From Pseudomonadales bacterium (GTDB lineage Bacteria; Pseudomonadota; Gammaproteobacteria; Pseudomonadales; Halieaceae): 64,000 bases of DNA. The stretch is from contig JACKNO010000002.1 in assembly GCA_024234815.1 (NCBI GenBank), forward strand, positions 372,001 to 436,000. The letters are read 5' to 3'. The notes under the pieces were generated by a model. The model ran no database searches. It was not told the origin of the DNA and worked only from the letters and a program-made list of their open reading frames with translations. A program made the position numbers and the translations under genes. Within the stretch, counting starts at the first letter, position 1. Every line of letters starts with the position of its first letter. Of this stretch, positions 34,867 through 44,012 are shown one piece after another.

Positions 34867-34941
34867 GCCCCTGGTCCCACCCGTAACCAGCACAACCTTG
34901 CCGGTAAGATCAAAGTAAGCCGCCGTCTTTCCAAAATTCAC
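34867..34941 (-). pseudogene. Truncated 5' remnant of a second SDR gene
   Basis: A GTG with AGGAG 8 bases upstream opens a frame whose first 25 codons are clearly the beginning of a short-chain dehydrogenase (FDLTGKVVLVTGGTRG, including the start of the cofactor-loop motif). After GGTRG, where family members continue IGxAIA, the sequence changes abruptly into the dbpA upstream region. It lies 27 bases after a complete SDR gene on the same strand. It is best read as the stump left by a deletion that joined an SDR operon to dbpA. The frame remains open into dbpA, so a nonsense peptide could be made. Confidence 0.7.
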
Positions 34942-34968
34942 TATCGGCTCCTCATCCCGCGGGGCAGC

Positions 34969-35748
34969 TCAGGCGTTGCGGATCGTAAGCCCGCCATCTA
35001 CCGGGATAGCCGCCCCGGTGATAAAACTGGCGCTGGGCAATACCAGCGTCAGCGTAATATGTGCAACTTCCTCGGCGTCGCCATAGCGACGCAGGGCCGT
35101 GCGGCGGCGGGCGAACACCTCTTTGTCAGCCGCGGGGATCGCCTCGGTAATCCCGGTATGGATCGGGCCGGGGCAGACACAATTCACCGTGATGCCATCC
35201 CTGCCCAGGTCCACCGCCAGCGCCCGCGTTAATCCCAGGCAGGCATGCTTGGCCACCACGTATGGGCTGTTATTGGCGGTAGCGCCAAGCGCTTCAGTGG
35301 ACGCGATATTCACGATACGCGGGTGCGAAGCCGCGGCAAGCCAGGGTCTGGCCGCACGGATAGCCCATTGCTGGGCACTGACCATGATATCCAGGGACTT
35401 TTGCCAGCTGGCCTCGTAGTCTTCGTCCTCCAGCATCGATGGCAGCACCAGGCCCGCGTTATTCACCAGGATGTCAATGCCGCCATAATGAGCCGCCGTT
35501 TGTTCCACTGCCGCAACGACTGCCGTTCGCAATGAGCAGTCGGCGGGTATCGCCAGTACATCGCCGCCGGCCTGGCGAATTTCCAGCGCCACCTCCGCCA
35601 GCGCCTGCTGATTGATATCCACGATAGCCAGCCGTGCGCCCTCATCGGCAAAAAGATGCGCGGTTGCGCGCCCCATGCCACTGGCGGCTCCGGTCACAAT
35701 GGCAACGCTGCCGCGGATAGAGCGGCTCAAGCTGGACAGTCTGCCCAT
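34969..35748 (-). CDS. Classical SDR family oxidoreductase
   Basis: 259 residues from ATG 35748; the frame to 35994 runs antisense over the HMG-CoA reductase gene and is not used. GAASGMG (20-26), NNAG (96-99), S150 and Y163/K167 (YVVAK) form a complete classical SDR active site, and GAAIPVDGG closes the fold. NAD(P)-dependent alcohol/ketone oxidoreductase of unknown substrate. A truncated second SDR follows 27 bases downstream, and the HMG-CoA reductase gene is divergent. Confidence 0.86.
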   Translation of the reverse strand: MGRLSSLSRSIRGSVAIVTGAASGMGRATAHLFADEGARLAIVDINQQALAEVALEIRQAGGDVLAIPADCSLRTAVVAAVEQTAAHYGGIDILVNNAGLVLPSMLEDEDYEASWQKSLDIMVSAQQWAIRAARPWLAAASHPRIVNIASTEALGATANNSPYVVAKHACLGLTRALAVDLGRDGITVNCVCPGPIHTGITEAIPAADKEVFARRRTALRRYGDAEEVAHITLTLVLPSASFITGAAIPVDGGLTIRNA

Positions 35749-35889
35749 TTGGGAAACACCGTTTAGAACTCCTTGCTTTTGAGCATAGCCCAATTCGCAA
35801 CGAAGCTGCCACCCGAATGCGCCCGACGCGTTGACGCGCGCTTTGCAAGCGCGTAGCTTTTGCCGTTGACCTCGCCAACGGAGAATATG

Positions 35890-37074
35890 ATGAGCAAAAA
35901 AATCCCCCGTTCCAATGAGAACGACTACAGCGCCGATATCATTGCCCAGCGCCAGGCTTTCATCGAGGAGAATACACCCGCGAAACTGCACCATACCCGG
36001 CAGTTTTCCTTCGATCCCGAGGAGATGTCCGGCAATATCGAGAATATTTTCGGCGTGGCCCAGATACCTATCGGCCTGGCGGGTCCGCTACTGGTCAACG
36101 GCGAACACGCCAAGGGGGAATTCTACGTACCCATGGCGACCGTAGAGGGAACCATGCTGGCCAGCTACAACCGCGGCATGAAGGTCATTCGCGAAAGTGG
36201 CGGTGTCATCACCACGGTGTCCGGTGAAGCCATGCAGCGGGCCCCCACTTTCGTGTTCCCAAGCGCCAGGGAGGCCAGGGATTTTTGCGCATGGCTGAAA
36301 CAGAACTACGAGCAGATCAAGGCGGTTGCCGAAACAACCACGTCCGTGGGCAAACTGAATGAGATTGAGCAGTATCACGCTCACAACATGGTTTTCACCC
36401 GTTTCGACTACAGCACCGGTGACGCCGCTGGCCAGAACATGACCAGTCGCGCCACCTTCGCCGCCTGCGAGTGGATCGTGACGCAGTACCCCCAACTCTC
36501 CCACTACCTGCTGTCCGGCAGTTTCGATACGGAAAAACGTACCTCGTCGGTCAACCTGCTTAAAGGTCGCGGCAAACGCGTGACGGCCGAGATCACGATC
36601 CCGCGCGATGTCATGCTGAGGAACCTGCGCATCACGCCGCCGCAAATGCACTACGGGCAGGGCATCAGCACCCTGGCCGCCCTGCTGACCAATTCTTCGA
36701 ACAACGCCGCCCACCCGGCCAACGGCCTCGCCGCCCTGTACCTCGCCACCGGCCAGGACATCGCCAACATCGGCGAATCCAACCAGTGCACTACCTACAA
36801 CAAGGTCACCCGGGACGGCGATTACTATTTCTCCATCACCATGCCGGCCATAATCATGGCCACATACGGCGGCGGTACCGCCCTGCCCACCCAGCGCGAG
36901 TGCCTGGAAATCATGGACTGCTTCGGCAAGGACAAAGCGCACAAGCTGGCGGAAATCGCCGCCGGCCTGGTACTGGCCGGGGAGTTGTCGCTGGGCGCCG
37001 CCACCCGCGTGGACAAGGAAACCCGCAAAAACGAGTGGGTGGACGCCCACGAACGCCTGGGACGCAACCGCTAA
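35890..37074 (+). CDS. Hydroxymethylglutaryl-CoA reductase, class I type
   Basis: 394 residues from ATG 35890 (GGAG 6 bases upstream; ATG 35887 is 3 bases from it). All class I catalytic residues align: E86 (MATVEGT), K229 (LKGRGKR), D290 (ATGQD), H387 (DAHERLGR), plus D178 of GDAAGQNM. The GRGK and GQD forms separate it from the class II enzymes of Pseudomonas mevalonii and Staphylococcus. It would reduce HMG-CoA to mevalonate with NADPH, the committed step of the mevalonate route. No other mevalonate gene is in the window; gammaproteobacteria normally use the MEP pathway. It sits 11 bases before arfB. Confidence 0.88.
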   Translation: MSKKIPRSNENDYSADIIAQRQAFIEENTPAKLHHTRQFSFDPEEMSGNIENIFGVAQIPIGLAGPLLVNGEHAKGEFYVPMATVEGTMLASYNRGMKVIRESGGVITTVSGEAMQRAPTFVFPSAREARDFCAWLKQNYEQIKAVAETTTSVGKLNEIEQYHAHNMVFTRFDYSTGDAAGQNMTSRATFAACEWIVTQYPQLSHYLLSGSFDTEKRTSSVNLLKGRGKRVTAEITIPRDVMLRNLRITPPQMHYGQGISTLAALLTNSSNNAAHPANGLAALYLATGQDIANIGESNQCTTYNKVTRDGDYYFSITMPAIIMATYGGGTALPTQRECLEIMDCFGKDKAHKLAEIAAGLVLAGELSLGAATRVDKETRKNEWVDAHERLGRNR

Positions 37075-37085
37075 GCCGGCGCAAC

Positions 37086-37520
37086 ATGACGGCTGACGAA
37101 ACCTCACTGGCGATTACCCGCCACCTGAATATCCCCCTGGCGGAGATCGACGTCCAGGCCATACGGGCCCAGGGTGCGGGTGGACAGAACGTCAACAAAG
37201 TGTCATCGGCCATTCACCTGCGCTTTGATATCACAGGTTCATCATTGCCGCTGGAGTACAAGGAGCGCATGCTGGCCCTGCGCGACCGCCGCATCTCCAG
37301 CGAAGGTGTCCTTGTCATCAAGGCGCAGCGCTTTCGCAGCCAGGAAAAAAACCGGGCCGACGCGCTGGACCGCCTGCGGGAACTGGTGGCCGGCATTACC
37401 GTCACCCGCAAGGCACGCCGGGCCACCAGTCCCAGTAAAAATGCGAAACGCAAGCGCATGGACAGCAAGACCAGGCGCGGCCAGCTGAAGTCCCTGCGCG
37501 GCAGGGTTGAGGACGGTTAA
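37086..37520 (+). CDS. arfB: Alternative ribosome-rescue factor / peptidyl-tRNA hydrolase ArfB
   Basis: 144 residues from ATG 37086, inside a longer open frame that begins in HMG-CoA reductase and is not real. The catalytic GGQ is in RAQGAGGQNVNKVSSAIHLR, and a basic C-terminal tail (KARRATSPSKNAKRKRMDSKTRR, shown here only in part) enters the empty mRNA channel. It releases peptides from ribosomes stalled on truncated mRNA. It is 11 bases behind the HMG-CoA reductase gene, an odd operon partner. Length normal for ArfB/YaeJ. Confidence 0.9.
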   Translation: MTADETSLAITRHLNIPLAEIDVQAIRAQGAGGQNVNKVSSAIHLRFDITGSSLPLEYKERMLALRDRRISSEGVLVIKAQRFRSQEKNRADALDRLRELVAGITVTRKARRATSPSKNAKRKRMDSKTRRGQLKSLRGRVEDG

Positions 37521-37536
37521 CGCCCTGCTTCACCTG

Positions 37537-38697
37537 CTAATCAAAGATACTGCTGTACTTGTCCGTAAAAATTTCCCGACCGATGATGTACTTCATGATT
37601 TCCGAACTGCCCGCCAGGATACGGTTGATCCGGGCGCTGGTGAACATGTAGCTGATGGGATACTCCATCATATAACCGGCGCCACCATGCAACTGTACAC
37701 CCAGGTCAAGCATCCGCCATTCGATTTCAGTGGCCTGCAGTTTACACTTGGCACCCATATTGGGCGTCAGCTTGCCCTGGTTGTGCAATTCCACGCAGTG
37801 GTCGATGTACACCTGCATGATGTCGATTTCCGTATCCATCTCCGCCATCTTGAACTCGGTGTTCTGCATCTTGCACAGGGGTTTGCCGAACACCTTGCGC
37901 TCCATGACGTACTCCCGGGTGAGATTGAACGCGGCCCGCGCGCTGGCAATGGAGCCGGCGCCAGAAATCAGGCGTTCCTCGGCCAGTCCATTCATCAGGT
38001 ACACAAAACCCTGGGTGGGATCGCCCAGCACGTTTTTCTTGGGAACCTTGACGTTGTCAAAAAATAACTCGGCGGTGTCCTGGGCGTGCATACCCATCTT
38101 GTCGAGATTGCGACCGCGCTCAAAGCCCTCCATACCGCGCTCGACAACCAGCAGCGCCAGGGAGTAGGGATTATTTTCGGGGTCGGTTTTCGCCGCAACA
38201 ATGACGATATCCGCATTGATACCATTGGATATATAGGTTTTCGAGCCATTGAGAAGAAAATGGTCGCCTTCATCTTTCGCCGTGGTACGCATACCCGAAA
38301 GATCGCTGCCCGCATCCGGCTCGGTCATGGCGACAGCCAGGATAGTCTCGCCCCTGACGCAGCCGGGCAGGAACCGTTCCCGCTGCTCCTCGGATCCGAA
38401 GTTTTTGAAATAGGGCCCTACCAGGCGGCTGTGCAAGGTATTGAACCACTCGCCGCATCCCGCGCGACAGGTCTCTTCCATGATGATCTGTTCGAAACGG
38501 AAGTCGCTGTCGCCCATGCCGCCGTATTTTTCATCGGGCCAGATCATCAGGAAGCCCTGGTCGCCCGCTTTCTTGAAAATCTCGCGGTCGACGATGCCCT
38601 GCTCGCGAAAGCGCGGCATATGCGGCTGCACTTCAGTCTCCAGAAACTTGCGGTAGGCGTCCCGGAACATCTGCTGTTCTTCGGTAAAGGCTCTCAC
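37537..38697 (-). CDS. Acyl-CoA dehydrogenase
   Basis: 386 residues from a GTG. Three-domain fold: helical N-terminus (MRAFTEEQQMFRDAYRKFLE), middle beta domain with the flavin/acyl contact MTEPDAGSDLSGM and later SNGINADIVIVAAKT, and the C-terminal helical domain with QLHGGAGYMMEYPI and the RILAGSSEIMKYIIGREI ending. It oxidises acyl-CoA to trans-2-enoyl-CoA using FAD. The segment resembles long-chain acyl-CoA dehydrogenases. It lies downstream of the FadB-like and thiolase genes, forming a beta-oxidation block, but a hairpin separates it from them. Confidence 0.92.
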   Translation of the reverse strand: MRAFTEEQQMFRDAYRKFLETEVQPHMPRFREQGIVDREIFKKAGDQGFLMIWPDEKYGGMGDSDFRFEQIIMEETCRAGCGEWFNTLHSRLVGPYFKNFGSEEQRERFLPGCVRGETILAVAMTEPDAGSDLSGMRTTAKDEGDHFLLNGSKTYISNGINADIVIVAAKTDPENNPYSLALLVVERGMEGFERGRNLDKMGMHAQDTAELFFDNVKVPKKNVLGDPTQGFVYLMNGLAEERLISGAGSIASARAAFNLTREYVMERKVFGKPLCKMQNTEFKMAEMDTEIDIMQVYIDHCVELHNQGKLTPNMGAKCKLQATEIEWRMLDLGVQLHGGAGYMMEYPISYMFTSARINRILAGSSEIMKYIIGREIFTDKYSSIFD

Positions 38698-38735
38698 GAT
38701 TCATTTACTCCATTTGTCATCTATACATTTACGAA

Positions 38736-38769
38736 GCGGCGGCATAGCGGGGCTCCGCTGGCACGCCGC
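38736..38769 (-). other. Nested intercistronic hairpin in the beta-oxidation block
   Basis: GCGGCG (38736-38741) pairs with CGCCGC (38764-38769), and inside it AGCGG (38746-38750) pairs with CCGCT (38755-38759). It lies between the FadB-like gene and the acyl-CoA dehydrogenase gene and may be a partial terminator or an mRNA-stabilising element. Confidence 0.45.
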
Positions 38770-38777
38770 AGCCCAAC

Positions 38778-40925
38778 TCAGCGGAATAACTCGCCCGAGG
38801 CAGCGTGGTCCAGGGCAATTTTTGGCGGCTGGAAACGCTCGCCGTAAACCTGCTCCAACTCCCTGCACCGCTCGACAAAGCGCTGGGCGCCGTAGGTGTT
38901 GACGAACTGGATATAACCACCTGTCCACACCGGGGCACCAATACCCATGATCGAGCCGATATTACCGTCCGCCACGGAGCGCAACACTTGTGTCTCGAGA
39001 CACTTCAGGGACTCGATCACCGGCCGGAACAGGAGACGATCCTTGATGTCCTGCTCGCTCACCTGGGTTCCGGGCTTGTAGTAAAGATCGAACAGGGGTG
39101 GCCAGATGGCCTTGCTGCCGTCTTCGCTGTACTCATAAAAGCCGCCGCCGTGGTGGCGACCGCCGCGACCGTGTTCAACCACCATGGTGTCGATGACTGA
39201 GCGCACCACGCTGCCATCGCCCCACTTGTCCAGCACGCCCATTTCCTTCCATGCCTCCTGGGCCTTTCGGCTCAGTTCCAGGCTGACCTCGTCATATACT
39301 GCCAACGGACCTACCGGCATGCCGATCGCCTTGCCCAGGGAGTCGATCTGTACCGGGTGGACGCCCTCGTTCAGCAAACGCACGCCTTCATCCAGGTAAG
39401 TACCGAAGGTTCGCGAAGTGAAGAAGCCCATCGAATCGTTGACAACAATAGGCGTCTTGCGAATCTGGCGGGTGTAGTCAAAGGCCCGCGCCAGGGTCTC
39501 ATCCGAGGTCTTTTCACCACAGATAATCTCCACGAGGGGCATCTTGTCCACCGGCGAAAAGAAGTGGATACCGATAAAATTTTCCTGCCGGGCACTGGCT
39601 TCAGCCAACTGGGTAATCGGCAGCGTTGAGGTATTGGAGCCCCACACGCCATTTTCCGCCAGGCGGCCTTCAGTGGCTTTCGTGATTTTGTGTTTGAGCT
39701 CCATGTTCTCGAACACCGCCTCGATAATCAGGTCGCAGCCCTGCAGGTCGGCATCGGTGGCCGTTGGCTTGATCAGCTTGAGAACCTCATTTTTCTGTGC
39801 TTCGGTCATGCGACCGCGAGCGACCCGTTTATCCAGCAGCTTTACCGAGTACGCCTTGCCCTTCTCGGCGGCTTCAACTGAAATGTCCTTCAGCACCACC
39901 TCGATGCCAGCCATCGCGGACACATAGGCAATGCCCTGGCCCATCATGCCGGCGCCCAGTACCCCAACTTTTTTTGTGGTGTAGGGTGCGATATCCCGGG
40001 GCCTGCTGGCGCCGCCGTTGACCTTGTTCATACCGAAGAAAAACGTGGAGATCATGTTTTTGGCCTGGGGAGTAACCGCCAGGTAAGTCAGCCCCCTGGA
40101 TTCCACTTCCAGGGCGCTGTCGAAGTCCAGCCTGCAGGCCTCTACCGCGCAGTCGAGAATTTTTTCCGGGGCGGGCAGCAGGCCGCGGGTTTTCTGGCGC
40201 AGCATCGCCGGTGCCCCCATAATCAGCTGCGCCAGCTTGGGCGAGCTGGCATTGCCGCCGGGAACCCTGAAGCCCTTGCGATCCCAGGGTTGCACCGCTG
40301 CCTCCTCGTCGCTCCTGTTGGCCAGGATCCAGGCTTTCGCCCGCGGCACAAGTTCTTCCGCGGTGGCGGTAGTTTCGTGAATCATGCCCTCAGCCAGCGC
40401 CGCCGCAGGTGCCACTTTCCTGCCTTCGAGCAGGTATGGCAGGGCCTTTTCCAGGCCCAGCAGATTGACCATGCGCACCACGCCGCCCCCGCCCGGCAGC
40501 AGGCCCAGGCTCACTTCCGGCAGACCCAGTTGTACTGACTTGTCATCCCAGGCGATACGGTGGTTACAGCACAGGCAGATCTCGAAACCGCCACCCAGCG
40601 CGGCGCCGTTGATCGCCGCCACCACGGGCACCGGCAATTTTTCCAGGCGGCGCAGGTTGTGCTTGGTGATGCGCAGCATGTCCATGAAACCGGCCTCATT
40701 GCCCTTCTCGGCGGCCAGCAATTCATTCAGGTCGCCACCGGCGAAAAACACTTTCTTGGCCGACGCGAAGACAACACCCGTCAGCCCCTGCTCCCGCTCC
40801 AGCCTGTCAACGGTCTCCGCCATGGCCGAGCGATACTCCTCGTTCATGGCATTGACCGGACCGCTCATGTCCATGGTGATTGTGACAATGCCGTCGGCGT
40901 CTTTTTCGTACTTGAATACACTCAT
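38778..40925 (-). CDS. 3-hydroxyacyl-CoA dehydrogenase / enoyl-CoA hydratase, FadB/FadJ type
   Basis: 715 residues. N-terminal crotonase domain (1-190) with the oxyanion GGGFEI and GLPEVSLGLLPGGGG carrying the catalytic glutamates, then a NAD-binding domain with GAGMMGQG (about 331-338) and the C-terminal dehydrogenase dimer domains. It hydrates enoyl-CoA and oxidises the resulting 3-hydroxyacyl-CoA to 3-ketoacyl-CoA. Thiolase lies 33 bases upstream, the acyl-CoA dehydrogenase downstream; together they can carry out a complete beta-oxidation cycle. The chain-length preference is not visible. Confidence 0.93.
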   Translation of the reverse strand: MSVFKYEKDADGIVTITMDMSGPVNAMNEEYRSAMAETVDRLEREQGLTGVVFASAKKVFFAGGDLNELLAAEKGNEAGFMDMLRITKHNLRRLEKLPVPVVAAINGAALGGGFEICLCCNHRIAWDDKSVQLGLPEVSLGLLPGGGGVVRMVNLLGLEKALPYLLEGRKVAPAAALAEGMIHETTATAEELVPRAKAWILANRSDEEAAVQPWDRKGFRVPGGNASSPKLAQLIMGAPAMLRQKTRGLLPAPEKILDCAVEACRLDFDSALEVESRGLTYLAVTPQAKNMISTFFFGMNKVNGGASRPRDIAPYTTKKVGVLGAGMMGQGIAYVSAMAGIEVVLKDISVEAAEKGKAYSVKLLDKRVARGRMTEAQKNEVLKLIKPTATDADLQGCDLIIEAVFENMELKHKITKATEGRLAENGVWGSNTSTLPITQLAEASARQENFIGIHFFSPVDKMPLVEIICGEKTSDETLARAFDYTRQIRKTPIVVNDSMGFFTSRTFGTYLDEGVRLLNEGVHPVQIDSLGKAIGMPVGPLAVYDEVSLELSRKAQEAWKEMGVLDKWGDGSVVRSVIDTMVVEHGRGGRHHGGGFYEYSEDGSKAIWPPLFDLYYKPGTQVSEQDIKDRLLFRPVIESLKCLETQVLRSVADGNIGSIMGIGAPVWTGGYIQFVNTYGAQRFVERCRELEQVYGERFQPPKIALDHAASGELFR

Positions 40926-40958
40926 GATCTATTCCCAATTCGTCAATGCAGAAGGGCG

Positions 40959-42167
40959 TTACACGCGCTCGATGATGGTGGAGATGCCCATGCCGCCACC
41001 GACACACAGTGACAACATGGCGCGCTTGAGATTGCGGCGTTCGAGTTCATCGAGCATGGTGCTCACCAGCATGGCCCCGGTCGCCCCCAGCGGATGGCCC
41101 ATGGCGATAGCGCCACCGTTAACGTTGGTTATCGCGTGGTCGATGCCCAGGTCTTTCATATAGCGCAGGGCCACCGCTGCAAACGCTTCGTTGATTTCCC
41201 ACAGGTCGATATCCGAGACCTGCAGGCCGGCCTTGTCCAGGCACTTCTTCGCCGCCGGCCCCGGGCCAATGAGCATGATGGTGGGGTCGGTGGATAACAC
41301 CGCGGTGGCGACGATGCGCCCGCGAGGCTTCAGGCCGAGATCCTTGCCGGCCTTCTCGCTACCGATCAGAACCGCACTGGCGCCGTCGACGATGCCGGAG
41401 GAATTGCCCGGCGTATGCACGTGATTGATTTTGTCCAGTGTGGTGTACTTGGCGAGGATCACATCGTCAAACCCGAACTGACCCATCAGGCCGAAAGATG
41501 ACTTGAGACCGGCCAGGCCTTCCATGCTGGTGTCGGGCTTGATGAAATCGTCCCTGTCCAGGACCGTGAGGCCGTTGTAGTCCCTGACCGGCACCACGGA
41601 TTTGTCAAAATAGCCGTTATCCCTGGCGTGGGCAGCGCGTTTTTGCGATTCCACCGCGAAGGCATCCACATCTTCCCGGCTCCAGCCTTCGAGGGTGGCG
41701 ATGGTATCGGCGCCGATGCCCTGGGGCACAAAGCCGGTTTTCAGGCTGAAAGCCGGATCGCCGCCCATCGCGCCGCCGTTGGAGCCCATGGGCACCCGGG
41801 ACATGCACTCAACACCGCCGGCGACCACGAGGTCCTCCCAACCGGAGGCGATTTTCTGGGCCGCGATGTTCACAGCCTCCAGGCCGGATGCGCAGAAGCG
41901 ATCGAGTTGCACACCCGCCACGGACTCGTCCCAATCCGCGTTTTGCACAATCATTTTGGCCACGTCCGAGCCCTGCTCGCCAACCGGTGTGACGCAGCCC
42001 ATGACCACGTCGTCAACATAGGCCGTGTCCAGGTCATGACGGGATTGCAATTCCCGCAGCAGGCCCGCCCCAAGGTCGACTGGCTTGATAGTGTAAAGGC
42101 TGCCGCCAGGTTTGCCCTTGCTGCGAGGGGTTCGTACCGCGTCAAAAATATAGGCTGGCTTACTCAT
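40959..42167 (-). CDS. Acetyl-CoA C-acyltransferase (thiolase)
   Basis: 402 residues from ATG 42167 (GGAG upstream); the frame to 42242 has no support. Nucleophilic C92 in DRFCASGLEAVN, NEAFA, the histidine of GHPLGATGA and the second cysteine in LCVGGGMGIS complete the thiolase site. It cleaves 3-ketoacyl-CoA with CoA in the last step of beta-oxidation. First gene of the fad-type operon. Family resemblance is to FadI/FadA-like thiolases used with FadB/FadJ-type proteins. Confidence 0.93.
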   Translation of the reverse strand: MSKPAYIFDAVRTPRSKGKPGGSLYTIKPVDLGAGLLRELQSRHDLDTAYVDDVVMGCVTPVGEQGSDVAKMIVQNADWDESVAGVQLDRFCASGLEAVNIAAQKIASGWEDLVVAGGVECMSRVPMGSNGGAMGGDPAFSLKTGFVPQGIGADTIATLEGWSREDVDAFAVESQKRAAHARDNGYFDKSVVPVRDYNGLTVLDRDDFIKPDTSMEGLAGLKSSFGLMGQFGFDDVILAKYTTLDKINHVHTPGNSSGIVDGASAVLIGSEKAGKDLGLKPRGRIVATAVLSTDPTIMLIGPGPAAKKCLDKAGLQVSDIDLWEINEAFAAVALRYMKDLGIDHAITNVNGGAIAMGHPLGATGAMLVSTMLDELERRNLKRAMLSLCVGGGMGISTIIERV

Positions 42168-42328
42168 CAGGTGCTCCGATAGAGGTGGCTGTAGGGTTGC
42201 TGGAAAATACTGGCGAGATAGTGCTGGCTGGCCACGGCCCATGCAATGACCCCAGCTGTTAATGAAATTGACATTTTGTTACACGGAAGCAGCTGACCAG
42301 TCGATTTACAGTGTCGCAGGGACGCCGA

Positions 42329-43807
42329 TCACGCGGCCCTGCGGCGCCCCGTGGGCTTGTGACTGTTGCGCAGCGCTTCTTCCTCGAAATCTTGCCGGAT
42401 CCGGTCCAGGGTCCGACTGATCCGGGTCTGCACCCGGATCATCTCAATTTTGCGCCAGGTGGAACGCTCGCCCGAGGCAATCAGTTTCATTATGTCATCG
42501 GCGGAAAGGTGCGCGAGCAGTTTCATCGGGTTGTAGAATCGGTTGCGCGGCAGAATATTGATATCGCCGATATAGTCCTGATTCACCATCGACATCAGGG
42601 TGTTGACCACTTTCGACACGTTTCCTTCCCTTGTCAGTGGCTTGTGCATGATGGCCGCCCCGGCGTTCAGCCACTCCCTCGCGGTGCGCCTGCTGGCATT
42701 GGTCAAAATCGCCAGGGCGCCACCCTGGCGCCGACCATCGGTGACGAACGGCAGTACTGCGGGATTCGCCTGACTGACAATGTAGTGATTGACCCCGTAC
42801 AGGCGCGCCAGCCTTTTTGTGGGCAGATCATCGCTGACGGAGCCGTCCACCCACTTTCTGGAGGGCAGGTAGGGCTGGCGTTCTCCCCATTTATCGCGGG
42901 CCTCCAGGATAACTGGCGGAAACACACCCGGAACCGCTGCGGAGGCCATCACGGATTTGTGGATCAGCACGTTGGGCGATGTGGTCGCGTTCAGCAGGCG
43001 GGAGGTCTGGTGAGTCTCCGCCGGTGCCACTGATACGTTAAGCATGCGACCGCTGTGTTCGTAGGCCTCCTGGAAAGTCATATCGGGTATCAGGCGCTCG
43101 ATCATCGACTGCACCTCGTCCACCTGCAGCAAGCGTGGGCGCAGGCCGCCCAGACTCCGAATCAGGCCCGCCTCCTGCTGCACCTCGCTGAGCAGGAATT
43201 CGGGCGTGAAGATATCGCGCAGTTCCTCGTCATTATGGGTACACAGGAGGCTGCCGACCACGGAGCCGCCGCTGGAACCCGACAGGATGGTCGGCAGCAG
43301 ACCCTGTTGCCAAAGCGCCTTGACCACGCCCACGTGAAAATACAGGAGCATGCCGGAGCCGCTCATCAGCAGGGCGCTGCGTCCAAAGCAGTGATGGGCG
43401 CGACGGAAAAAATCCAGTTTTTCTTCAAACCCGATATCGTCGATGTCCGGACTGGCCAGCAGCTCAAGGGCATCGACGATCTCCTCCACATAGTCGTGGA
43501 TCAGGTGTTTGGTGCCAAAAGCTGAACATTCATACAGGGATGCCTTGCCCATTCCCGCCATATTGCCGTGTATGCCCTCATTGAGGTTAAACAACAGACC
43601 GCGGTGATCGTGCCGGGCTCGCATGGACCGGAGTCGGTCAAGTCGAATGCGAATTGCAACATTGTCAAACTGGGTGGATTGGTCGCGAGCGCGCCACCGA
43701 TCCATGCCGGTGGCGGTATCATAACCCTGCGCCGCTTCCTTCCACTGCTCATAGCTCTCGGCCGTGTTCATGGCCGCCGCGAACTTGCGCTTTCCACGGA
43801 ATGACAT
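42329..43807 (-). CDS. Patatin-like phospholipase with DUF3336 domain
   Basis: 492 residues from ATG 43807. The first ~130 residues are the helical DUF3336 domain found in eukaryotic and bacterial lipid-droplet/triacylglycerol lipases. Then the patatin fold: oxyanion MSGSGMLLYFHVG, nucleophile S179 in GSSGG, catalytic D321 in WVDGS. The C-terminus has a basic RRRAA end. Family members hydrolyse triacylglycerol or phospholipid; here it may mobilise the storage lipid made by the WS/DGAT of this window, an inference. The frame to 44020 is not used. Confidence 0.87.
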   Translation of the reverse strand: MSFRGKRKFAAAMNTAESYEQWKEAAQGYDTATGMDRWRARDQSTQFDNVAIRIRLDRLRSMRARHDHRGLLFNLNEGIHGNMAGMGKASLYECSAFGTKHLIHDYVEEIVDALELLASPDIDDIGFEEKLDFFRRAHHCFGRSALLMSGSGMLLYFHVGVVKALWQQGLLPTILSGSSGGSVVGSLLCTHNDEELRDIFTPEFLLSEVQQEAGLIRSLGGLRPRLLQVDEVQSMIERLIPDMTFQEAYEHSGRMLNVSVAPAETHQTSRLLNATTSPNVLIHKSVMASAAVPGVFPPVILEARDKWGERQPYLPSRKWVDGSVSDDLPTKRLARLYGVNHYIVSQANPAVLPFVTDGRRQGGALAILTNASRRTAREWLNAGAAIMHKPLTREGNVSKVVNTLMSMVNQDYIGDINILPRNRFYNPMKLLAHLSADDIMKLIASGERSTWRKIEMIRVQTRISRTLDRIRQDFEEEALRNSHKPTGRRRAA

Positions 43808-43828
43808 CAGATACAACTCCAAATCCTG

Positions 43829-43857
43829 GTTTATGAAAAAACATACCCAAAGGTCAA
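43829..43857 (-). promoter_or_regulatory. Candidate promoter of the patatin gene
   Basis: TTGACC (43852-43857) and ATAAAC (43829-43834) separated by 17 bases on the minus strand, 22 bases before the ATG. The -10 is weak. Confidence 0.35.
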
Positions 43858-43880
43858 TGTACCAATGTTGACAGTGAATC

Positions 43881-43899
43881 ACACCCTTGACACGGGTGT
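43881..43899. promoter_or_regulatory. Operator-like palindrome upstream of the patatin gene
   Basis: ACACCC-N7-GGGTGT, a perfect 6+6 inverted repeat about 24 bases upstream of the candidate -35. No repeat partner or T run, so more like a protein-binding site than a terminator. Confidence 0.45.
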
Positions 43900-44012
43900 T
43901 ATTGATCTGGCTCAGATCAGGACACGATAATCGTGATCCAGGTCCCACAAACAGGCGAAATTGACTGCCAGAGCAGGCAAAAGCGGCGTGAGAGCCGCCC
44001 CATAGAGGCGTT

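Noticed and set aside
35749..35994. N-terminal extension of the SDR at 34969-35748
   Set aside because: Overlaps the HMG-CoA reductase gene on the other strand and shows no homology to SDR starts.
36088..37107. 339-codon minus-strand frame
   Set aside because: Antisense shadow of HMG-CoA reductase.
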